From: an uncultured Prochlorococcus sp.
GTDB taxonomy: Bacteria; Cyanobacteriota; Cyanobacteriia; PCC-6307; Cyanobiaceae
Reading direction: 5' to 3'
Assembly: GCA_902525075.1 (NCBI GenBank)
Contig: CABZFV010000012.1
Span: 1-42,237, forward strand
DNA length: 42,237 nt
A program made the translations under genes and the position numbers. Under the pieces are notes generated by a model. The model had not been told where the DNA came from. It made no database searches and worked only from the letters and a program-made list of their open reading frames with translations. How positions within the stretch are numbered: position 1 is the first letter of the stretch; each line of letters opens with the position of its first letter. Shown piece by piece: positions 35,783 to 42,237 of the stretch.

Positions 35783-37081
35783 ATGAAACTTTTTCAAAAA
35801 TTAATCGCTGCTCCTGCGATCATTTCAATGGCATCAGGGTTCGCAGTAAGTGCATCTGAGATCAATACTTCTGATCTTGGTAAATTTTCAAATTCTAGTA
35901 ATCTAGTATCTTTAGGTGATTTTAAATCTGATACTTTATTACCAGGAGATTGGGCTTACGATTCATTAAAGGATCTTACAAATAGTCCAAAATTTAATGG
36001 TAACTCTGTTACTCGTTTAGAAGCTGCTGCTGAATTAAACAATTTAATTGCAGGTGGCGAAGGCTTAATGAACGGAGCTGCAATAGGTAGGCTGAGTGAT
36101 GAGCTTGGATCTGAATTGGCAATTATTAAAGGAAGAGTTGATGGCCTTGAAGCTCGTGTTAACGGACTTGAAGCCGGAGCTTTCAGTGAAACAACATCAG
36201 CATCATTTGGTGTAGATGCAATTCTTGAAGCATCTGATGGTGGTGGTGAATCAGAAGCTGTAGGATTTCACTATGCTTGGGAGATGAAAACAAAAACAAG
36301 TTTTACTGGTGAGGACACATTAACGGTTGCTGCGGAGGCTGGTAATGGTGCTGGAACATCTGGAGGAGTTCTAGATTTCGGAGCTGGTACTGATAATGTA
36401 ATAGAAATTAAGGATGTTAACTACAAATTCCCAATTGGTGACAACTTTACAATGAAAGTTGGTGATTCTCTTAAGATAAGTAAGTCATTCAATCAAGCAT
36501 GTTCATACGGAGCATTCACTGATGAGTTAAGCAACTGCGGAGACGGTAAAGCTCACAATGTTGGTGGAGACATTTCTGCTTCAGGAGAATATGATTTTGA
36601 CAATGGATTCACATTTTCTGGAGGAGTTTCAGGTAAGAAAAATGCAACCGAGCTTCTTACAAAAGAAAACCCTGGTATCTGGGCTTTAAACGCAGCTTAT
36701 GAGGCAGACACTTATGGATTATCACTTGCTTATGCAAGCGATGTTGATAACGCATATTGGGGTTTAAATGGTATGTATGATTTTGACCAATTTGCTATAA
36801 GTGCTGGAATGGGATTTAAAAACCCAGATTCTGGTACTGAATCAACTTCATGGATGGCTGGTGTAACCTTGCCTGAAGTAGGTATTGGAGAAGTTAACAT
36901 CGGTATTGGAACTGATGGCTATTTTAAAGATGCTGAAACTGAATTACTAATTTACGAAGCAAGTTATGGTTTTGACTTAGCTGATAATATTGGCATGACA
37001 GTCGGTGCATTCATTCAAGAAAAAGCGGCAGGAACAGATGACATAACAGGTGTAGCTTCCACTATTAGTTTTAGTTACTAA
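35783..37081 (+). CDS. Outer-membrane porin with SLH domain, phosphate-linked
   Basis: A signal peptide (about 1-25) is followed by an SLH-like domain (LLPGDWAYDSLKDL, VTRLEAAAELNNLI) that anchors cyanobacterial porins to the wall. A short coiled coil (LGSELAIIKGRVDGLEARVN) leads to a beta-barrel of about 290 residues rich in alternating aromatic/Gly strands and ending ISFSY. The Som-type porin layout is clear. The frame opens at a TTG (35771), but ATG 35783, after GAGG, gives the signal peptide. Neighbours and the Pho box suggest it admits phosphate or organic phosphate. Confidence 0.88.
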   Translation: MKLFQKLIAAPAIISMASGFAVSASEINTSDLGKFSNSSNLVSLGDFKSDTLLPGDWAYDSLKDLTNSPKFNGNSVTRLEAAAELNNLIAGGEGLMNGAAIGRLSDELGSELAIIKGRVDGLEARVNGLEAGAFSETTSASFGVDAILEASDGGGESEAVGFHYAWEMKTKTSFTGEDTLTVAAEAGNGAGTSGGVLDFGAGTDNVIEIKDVNYKFPIGDNFTMKVGDSLKISKSFNQACSYGAFTDELSNCGDGKAHNVGGDISASGEYDFDNGFTFSGGVSGKKNATELLTKENPGIWALNAAYEADTYGLSLAYASDVDNAYWGLNGMYDFDQFAISAGMGFKNPDSGTESTSWMAGVTLPEVGIGEVNIGIGTDGYFKDAETELLIYEASYGFDLADNIGMTVGAFIQEKAAGTDDITGVASTISFSY

Positions 37082-37115
37082 GTTTATTCATTTAACTTAA
37101 AATCTTTAAAACTCT

Positions 37116-37147
37116 AAAGACCTGCAATAAGCAGGTCTTTTTTTTTT
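37116..37147 (+). terminator. Rho-independent terminator after the porin
   Basis: AAAGACCTGC, loop AATAA, GCAGGTCTTT form a 10-bp stem followed by a T run to about 37147. It closes the porin transcript about 35 bases after the stop. Confidence 0.9.
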
Positions 37148-37165
37148 ATTTTAAATCTTGTTTAA

Positions 37166-37223
37166 GTTAACCTAACCTTAATATTTTTATTTTTTATTCT
37201 TAACTTTTTAAAGGGAATATAAA
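37166..37223 (+). promoter_or_regulatory. Pho-box promoter of the phosphatase gene
   Basis: GTTAACCT (37166), CTTAATAT (37177) and CTTAACTT (37199) all lie on one 11-base phase, with a poor unit at 37188. A -10-like TATAAA (37218-37223) follows the last repeat by 11 bases, the usual geometry for PhoB-type activation. The predicted leader would be about 15-20 bases. Confidence 0.7.
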
Positions 37224-37245
37224 AATGTGTTTTCTTACGCACTAA

Positions 37246-39528
37246 ATGAAAAAAACCCTAGCTGCTGCAAGTTTTTCAGCATTACTTGCGATTGTCGCCT
37301 CCTCTACAAATAGCGGATTTGCAAATTGGAATACAAAATATTGGGCAAATGAAAAAAACTTCAACAGAATTTCCTCTTTTAATGTAAGTGATAATTTACC
37401 AAAAGGATCGAAATCTACCACCAAAACTTCTTCAGAGGTTGTTACAGCATCAGAAGATGGTAAGACTTTGATGTATACAGATAGCGATCTAGGAGTAGTA
37501 GGTTTAGTTGATATCTCAGACCCTGCAAAACCTAAAGCATTGGGAGTTGTTGAACTGGAAGCAGAACCCACTGGAATTGCGGCACTTGGAAACAATGCTT
37601 ATATAGGTTCAAATACATCTGAAAGTTATACGAATCCTTCAGGAGCAATAGTTCAATATAATTTAGAAACAAGAAAGGCCGTAAAAGAATGTGATTTAGG
37701 TGGGCAGCCTGATAGCGTTTTTGTTTCACCAGACGGAACATTTCTAGCTGTCGCTATCGAAAATGAAAGGGATGAAGAATATAAAGATGGATTTATCCCC
37801 CAATTAGATGATCAAGGTAAACAAATTAATCCTCCAGGTTATGTTTCTCTTGTGAAGTTAAACAAAAGAGGAAAAATACAATGTAAATCAATAAAAAAAG
37901 TTGATCTAACAGGCTTATCTAAAATAGCTCCTAGCGATCCCGAACCAGAATTCGTTGCTATTAATGATCTTGGTGAAACTGTCGTTTCTCTTCAAGAGAA
38001 CAACCATCTTGCAGTAATTGACAAAGATGGAAATGTAATATCACATTTCTCGGCAGGAGTTGTAAAACAAATGGCCGGAATGGATACAAAGAAAGATGGA
38101 GCACATAAATTCAAGAAAAAACTAAAAAATGTAAGAAGAGAGCCAGACGGTCTAACATGGATTGATAATGATCATTTTGCAACAGCAAATGAAGGTGATT
38201 ACAAGCATATTGATCCAAAACAGGCAAAAAGAGGTGGTTCAAGGTCCTGGACTATTTTCAAAAAAGATGGAACAGTAGTTTATGAAGATGCAAATAGATT
38301 AGAAAGAGCGATTGCACAAATAGGTCATTTCCAAGATGGAAGAGCAGGTAAAAAGGGAGTAGAACCTGAGTCAGTTACATACTCTAAAATTGATGGAACA
38401 CCGTATTTATTTGTTGGTGCAGAAAGAGCAGGAATAGTAGCTGTTTACGATATCACGGAGCTAAATCAACCTTTACTTACTCAACTACTTCCATCAGGCA
38501 TTGGACCAGAAGGATTTGTTGCTATTCCAGAGAGGGGATTAATTGCCTCAGCAAATGAAAAAGATTACAACAAAAAAGAACCTGGTTTATCTTCTCATGT
38601 GACTATTTATCAACTCCAAGATGCTCCTGCTTCTTACCCTCATATAACTAATGAAAACGGACTTGATTTTGTTTCTTGGGGTGCGATAAGCGGAATGGTA
38701 GCGGGTGATGACGGTAAGATTTATGCTGTAAATGATGGAACTTTTAAAACTCAGCCAAGAATCTATGTTATTGATCCTTCATCTTCACCAGCACTTTTAG
38801 AAAGAGCTATTGATATAAAGCTAGATGGTAAGACTGCATTATTCATGGATCAAGAGGGAATTACAACAGATGGTAATGGTGGATTCTACATTTCTACTGA
38901 AGGAATAAAGAAAAAGCTAGATGAACATCCTCCTGCAATCTACCATGTAAGCTCAGATGGTGAAATCTTAGAGAAGATAACTCCACCACCTTCATATCTT
39001 AATTATGCAGAAAATCCTGGTTTTGAAGGCATAACAAGGAATGGGGATATTCTTTATATTGCTCAACAGAAACCTTGGGGTGATGATACTTTCAATACTA
39101 CTAAGATTCTTTCTTATAATATAAGAACTAAACAGTGGGGCGCTGTAAATTATCAATTAGATAGGATTAAAAAAGGAGGTGTTGGAATTTCAGAATTAAC
39201 TTACCATGACGGGGCGCTTTATGTAATCGAAAGAGATAGTTTCTATGGAAAGAAAGCAAAATTGAAAGCTATATATAAAATAGATTTAGATGATGTTATT
39301 TTCGAAGGTCTTCAGACTAATATTCCTCCCAGACTTTATCCTTTAGTTGAAAAAGAGTTAGTTACTGATCTAAAACCAGTAATGAAATCTACTGGTGGTT
39401 TTATCCTTGAAAAGGTTGAAGGCTTAGCAATAACAAGCGACGGGCAAGCATGGATTTCAACTGACAACGACGGTACTGGAAAGAAATCAACTGGTGAAAC
39501 TCTTTTCCTAAATATTGGAAAAATCTAG
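37246..39528 (+). CDS. phoA: Phytase-like alkaline phosphatase (Prochlorococcus PhoA type)
   Basis: A 760-aa secreted protein with a signal peptide to about residue 27. The N-terminal half has beta-propeller-like repeats (DLGVVGLVDISDPAKPKALG, GGQPDSVFVSPDGT). The C-terminal half carries repeats of the esterase-like phytase domain: DQEGITTDGNGGFYISTEG, ENPGFEGITRNGDILYIAQQ and KVEGLAITSDGQAWISTDND. This type is annotated as phoA in Prochlorococcus although it is unrelated to the classical zinc PhoA fold by my reading. It should release phosphate from organic esters. A Pho-box promoter precedes it, and a terminator follows. Confidence 0.8.
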   Translation: MKKTLAAASFSALLAIVASSTNSGFANWNTKYWANEKNFNRISSFNVSDNLPKGSKSTTKTSSEVVTASEDGKTLMYTDSDLGVVGLVDISDPAKPKALGVVELEAEPTGIAALGNNAYIGSNTSESYTNPSGAIVQYNLETRKAVKECDLGGQPDSVFVSPDGTFLAVAIENERDEEYKDGFIPQLDDQGKQINPPGYVSLVKLNKRGKIQCKSIKKVDLTGLSKIAPSDPEPEFVAINDLGETVVSLQENNHLAVIDKDGNVISHFSAGVVKQMAGMDTKKDGAHKFKKKLKNVRREPDGLTWIDNDHFATANEGDYKHIDPKQAKRGGSRSWTIFKKDGTVVYEDANRLERAIAQIGHFQDGRAGKKGVEPESVTYSKIDGTPYLFVGAERAGIVAVYDITELNQPLLTQLLPSGIGPEGFVAIPERGLIASANEKDYNKKEPGLSSHVTIYQLQDAPASYPHITNENGLDFVSWGAISGMVAGDDGKIYAVNDGTFKTQPRIYVIDPSSSPALLERAIDIKLDGKTALFMDQEGITTDGNGGFYISTEGIKKKLDEHPPAIYHVSSDGEILEKITPPPSYLNYAENPGFEGITRNGDILYIAQQKPWGDDTFNTTKILSYNIRTKQWGAVNYQLDRIKKGGVGISELTYHDGALYVIERDSFYGKKAKLKAIYKIDLDDVIFEGLQTNIPPRLYPLVEKELVTDLKPVMKSTGGFILEKVEGLAITSDGQAWISTDNDGTGKKSTGETLFLNIGKI

Positions 39529-39543
39529 TTAAAACTACTAATG

Positions 39544-39576
39544 AAAGTCACCTTTTATATAAGGTGGCTTTTTTTT
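39544..39576 (+). terminator. Rho-independent terminator after phoA
   Basis: AAAGTCACCTT and AAGGTGGCTTT pair (one A/G position shifted to a wobble) around a TTATAT loop, with a T run to about 39576. It ends the phosphatase transcript. Confidence 0.85.
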
Positions 39577-39606
39577 GCAATTCTTATAATTGAATAAAAT
39601 CAAGTC

Positions 39607-39933
39607 ATGAAATACCTACTATTTATTGTTTTATTCATCGCCCCAGTAAAAGCTGAAACAAAATATTATTGGCAGGGTGTCAGGCATTATTTAAATCGAC
39701 CCAAACTAATGATAGAAGCATGCAAAGATATGAAAGAAGAAAATGACATTGGAACATCTGCTTTCGAGAGTATGTACATGCCAACATTACCTGATAGGCT
39801 TTGGTTAGCTATTGGCAAAAGAGATACTTACTGGGCAGATGACTCCAAAGAAGGAAGCATTCTTTTTACAAGAGAAGGGGTTTTGAATTTAAAAAGATTT
39901 ATCGCAGAAAAATCATGTCCTAATATTTTTTAA
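39607..39933 (+). CDS. Small secreted hypothetical protein, 108 aa
   Basis: A signal peptide (MKYLLFIVLFIAPVKA, cut after KA) precedes an about 92-residue mature protein with WQGVRHYLNRPKLMIEAC, PTLPDRLWLAIGKRDTYWAD and a C-terminal KSCPNIF. Two Cys could pair. It lies between phoA and phoR, converging on phoR with seven bases between stops. Family unknown. The neighbours suggest a role in phosphate acquisition or surface, which is inference. Confidence 0.68.
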   Translation: MKYLLFIVLFIAPVKAETKYYWQGVRHYLNRPKLMIEACKDMKEENDIGTSAFESMYMPTLPDRLWLAIGKRDTYWADDSKEGSILFTREGVLNLKRFIAEKSCPNIF

Positions 39934-39940
39934 ATTTTCC

Positions 39941-41101
39941 CTATAAATCTGTATTAAGACACGGAAAGATAGTTTCAATAATTGCTCCACCATCCCTATG
40001 ATTAAAAGCCTTTATAAAACCTTTATTGTTATTAATTATTTTTTTTGTTATTGAAAGACCTAAACCACTACCACTTTTCTTAAATTTAGTCCTCGATGGA
40101 TCCCCACGATAAAAACGAGAAAAAATGTCATTTTTTTCATTTTCTTCTAATCCAATACCTTTATCTCTAACTCTTATAACAACAGAGCTATCTCTCTTAA
40201 AAATTTCAATTTGTATGTCCTCATTTTTTGGATTATAACGAATAGCATTATCTAAGATATTTATAAATGCTCTTTTTAAATTTTCAATATCCCCAGATAT
40301 ATAATATTTTGTTGGAATAAATAAATTTATTTTTATATCTTTTTTTTCTGCAAGTGGTTTTAGTGTTTGCCAAGATTCCATAATCAAATCTGAAATAGAT
40401 ATTTTTTTGTTTTTATTAAAATCTTCGCTACTTTCTAGCTTAGAAAGCTCTAAAGTCTCTTCGGCCATTTTTCTTAATCTTTTTGACTCTTTCTTAAGTC
40501 TTTTAACAAGATACCTATCCTTTTTTGATACTACTGATTCAAGTCTTTCCCCAATTAAGATAAGTGAAGTAAGAGGAGTTTTCAGTTCATGAGACACATC
40601 ATTAATTAATTGATTTTGTCGTTTTTTTATCGATTCAATTGATAATTTACTTTCCAATAATATTAAATAATTCTTTTTCCTTCCTCTAACAATATTTGCC
40701 GAAATGGGTACTCCCGCAATTATGAAATCAAGGTTGAATGGGAAATCTTTTTTTCTTAAATATAGAATTTTATTTCTTAGTACTTCTAGCTCATTAATAT
40801 CATTAATTGCTTTACCAATAACATCTTTATATTTGACAACCCTAATGAGAGATAAAGCTTTCTGATTAATAAAATTTATTGTTAGATCAGATGATAAGAT
40901 TATCCACCCTTGTGTTGAATAATCCAACCAAGACAACACTTCATGAGGTCTAATTTTATCAAATGGGAAATCAATAGTTTTTTTATAATTATTTTTATCA
41001 ACTTCAAATTGTTTTTCTTTTGATTGTGAAAACTGCTTGACTTGTATCTTCCACTTGTGGTGAAAATACAATAATACTTCTTGCAGTGTTTTCATTTTCA
41101 T
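39941..41101 (-). CDS. phoR: PhoR-type sensor histidine kinase
   Basis: This is the sensor partner of PhoB, 386 aa. A PAS-like region (about 55-150) precedes the H-box INDVSHELKTPLTSL with His171. The ATPase has N-box NILDNAIRYNP, G1 RDKGIGLEENE, F FSRFYRGDPSR and G2 KSGSGLGLSI. No membrane helix is evident; the N-terminal LLYFHHKWKIQV is at most amphipathic. It starts within the phoB stop (four-base ATGA overlap), so the pair is co-translated. Confidence 0.93.
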   Translation of the reverse strand: MKMKTLQEVLLYFHHKWKIQVKQFSQSKEKQFEVDKNNYKKTIDFPFDKIRPHEVLSWLDYSTQGWIILSSDLTINFINQKALSLIRVVKYKDVIGKAINDINELEVLRNKILYLRKKDFPFNLDFIIAGVPISANIVRGRKKNYLILLESKLSIESIKKRQNQLINDVSHELKTPLTSLILIGERLESVVSKKDRYLVKRLKKESKRLRKMAEETLELSKLESSEDFNKNKKISISDLIMESWQTLKPLAEKKDIKINLFIPTKYYISGDIENLKRAFINILDNAIRYNPKNEDIQIEIFKRDSSVVIRVRDKGIGLEENEKNDIFSRFYRGDPSRTKFKKSGSGLGLSITKKIINNNKGFIKAFNHRDGGAIIETIFPCLNTDL

Positions 41102-41826
41102 CCAAACTTATATCCAAAACCTCTAACAGTTTTAAGAAACTTTGGAGCTGAGGGATCTTCTTCTAATTTCTCTCTGAGCCATCTAACATGAACATCTACA
41201 GTTTTAGTATCACCAATAAAGTCAATTTCCCAAATTTTTTCAAGTATTAAATCTCTTGACCATACCCTTTTGGGGTTTTTCATAAATAACTCTAATAATT
41301 TAAATTCTTTTGGAGATAATGTTATTTCTCTATCAAAAGAAGTTACCCTACATTCTTCCAAAAACATTTTTATATGATTAAACTCGATAGTAGTTTTTGA
41401 TTTTTCTATATATTTTTTATTACGTTTAGATCTTCTTATTAAGGCTCTAGATCTAGCAATTAATTCATTTAAACCAAAAGGTTTTGTTAAATAATCATCT
41501 GCACCAACCTCTAATCCAAGAACCCTGTCTGATTCATTATCTTTAGCACTCAAAATTAGTATGGGTGTATAGTCTTCATCATTTCTTATTTTTCTACATA
41601 ACTCTAATCCATTTAGTCCTGGCAACATTAAATCTAGAATTATTAGGTCAACATCTTTTTTAATATCATTATTAATAAAATCTAAGGCACTTAAACCGTC
41701 TTTGAAACTTGATACTTTGAAACCTTCGCTGATCAAGGTTTCACTGACAGTAAGCCTAATACTCTTATCATCCTCTACAAGAAGAATTCTTGAGTCTTGC
41801 AAACTTTTATGATCTTTAATAGCCAT
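41098..41826 (-). CDS. phoB: PhoB-type phosphate response regulator
   Basis: An OmpR/PhoB-family regulator, 242 aa. The receiver domain has the acidic pocket LLVEDDKSIR, phosphoacceptor Asp65 in LIILDLMLPG, Ala/Ser switch ILSAKD and Lys115 in YLTKPFG. The winged-helix DNA-binding domain has SPKEFKLLELFM and VWSRDLILEKIW, ending KTVRGFGYKFG. It should activate the Pho boxes before pstS, the porin and phoA when phosphate is scarce. phoB comes first in the phoBR operon. Confidence 0.95.
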   Translation of the reverse strand: MAIKDHKSLQDSRILLVEDDKSIRLTVSETLISEGFKVSSFKDGLSALDFINNDIKKDVDLIILDLMLPGLNGLELCRKIRNDEDYTPILILSAKDNESDRVLGLEVGADDYLTKPFGLNELIARSRALIRRSKRNKKYIEKSKTTIEFNHIKMFLEECRVTSFDREITLSPKEFKLLELFMKNPKRVWSRDLILEKIWEIDFIGDTKTVDVHVRWLREKLEEDPSAPKFLKTVRGFGYKFG

Positions 41827-41966
41827 TTAAAGTTCCAACAATTTTATTTTATATAATCAAAATTATTTGATCTAATTATTTCATAATTAATTTACATTGA
41901 ATTATTATCTTTTTCATTTAATCTTATTTCCTTGTTAATTTTCCCTTAAACTTTTTTACCTAAATT

Positions 41967-42010
41967 AAAAATGTCTCTTTAATTTCCTCACACAAAATTT
42001 TAAAGAGACA
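41967..42010 (-). terminator. Terminator hairpin between the 55-aa gene and phoB
   Basis: TGTCTCTTTAA (41972-41982) and TTAAAGAGACA (42000-42010) form an 11-bp stem, and on the minus strand a T run follows (41967-41971). It would end transcription of the 55-aa gene before phoB. The minus-strand loop carries GTGTGAGGAA. The remaining AT-rich sequence to phoB (about 140 bases) has no gene that I can see. Confidence 0.7.
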
Positions 42011-42041
42011 ATCCTATTTAACTTAATAATGGATATCTAAA

Positions 42042-42209
42042 CTAGTATCCCATCGAAGCGTAATAATAATCGTCATCTTCATCTATATTTGTCACTACCC
42101 ATTCTGGAGGATAATCCCCAAATTTAACGTATTGATAAAGCTTATCTAAATCTGGATCATAATAAGTGTCATTAATTCTTGGATCAGTTATTACTTTGCT
42201 TGGATGCAT
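42042..42209 (-). CDS. Small acidic hypothetical protein, 55 aa
   Basis: An ATG frame encodes MHPSKVITDPRINDTYYDP, then LYQYVKFGDYPPEWVVTN and an acidic Tyr-rich tail DEDDDYYYASMGY. It is soluble, with no signal. Rich aromatic and acidic residues suggest protein-protein contact. It is the last gene visible on the minus strand, upstream of phoB; a terminator separates the two. Family unknown. Confidence 0.62.
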   Translation of the reverse strand: MHPSKVITDPRINDTYYDPDLDKLYQYVKFGDYPPEWVVTNIDEDDDYYYASMGY

Positions 42210-42237
42210 AATAATAATTATTTGTACTCTTTCCTTA

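Noticed and set aside
41967..42010. A Yfr1 gene copy (CCTCACAC in the plus-strand loop)
   Set aside because: The surrounding stem and length do not match Yfr1 and the T run favours a minus-strand terminator.

Overview
This window looks like a piece of a Prochlorococcus chromosome, probably from a high-light clade. The evidence is very AT-rich DNA, tightly packed genes with 1-8 base overlaps, cyanobacterial marker genes (petN, pcyA, psb29/thf1, SipA-like, the DevBCA exporter), short cyanobacterial-style protein versions, and a phosphate-acquisition cluster in the arrangement familiar from marine picocyanobacteria. The strain cannot be named from sequence alone. I see no tRNA, rRNA, CRISPR array, insertion sequence or phage gene.

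Region 1 (1-13.6 kb) is core genome. On the minus strand lie an unknown protein, tsf and rpsB. rpsB is preceded by a leader with two interleaved inverted repeats, which is a pseudoknot topology. Next come a glycosyltransferase split by a frameshift at a run of nine A, and an operon pcyA-devB-devC-devA. Two M16 peptidase-like genes (one catalytic, one not) run on the plus strand. They are followed by a SipA-like gene, ftsH (start codon inside a 10-bp inverted repeat), clpP, psb29/thf1 and petN. Several of these proteins serve photosystem repair and thylakoid upkeep.

Region 2 (13.7-20.3 kb) is a zone of very small, mostly uncharacterised genes: signal-peptide, lipoprotein, single-membrane-segment and coiled-coil proteins. 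It also holds a ribbon-helix-helix-like protein, a DUF2130 protein with a PD-(D/E)XK-like residue pattern, and a free-standing IF-2 N-terminal domain.

Region 3 (20.3-26.1 kb) is a compact four-gene operon: MBL-fold exonuclease, ATP-dependent DNA ligase, Lhr-like DEXH helicase and metallophosphoesterase. This is the known 'ligase-associated' DNA repair set. Small genes follow to 27.3 kb.

Region 4 (27.3-42.2 kb) is a phosphate/arsenate region: pstCAB, an ArsR repressor with two tandem ATCAA-N6-TTGAT operators, a GAPDH gene next to an ArsJ-like exporter, a ChrA-type transporter, pstS, a porin, a phytase-like alkaline phosphatase, a small secreted protein, and the phoBR two-component system. Pho-box-like repeats at 11-bp spacing stand before pstS, the porin and the phosphatase. 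The logic appears to be that PhoBR raises phosphate uptake when phosphate is scarce, and the ArsR-GAPDH-ArsJ branch removes the arsenate that enters by the same route.
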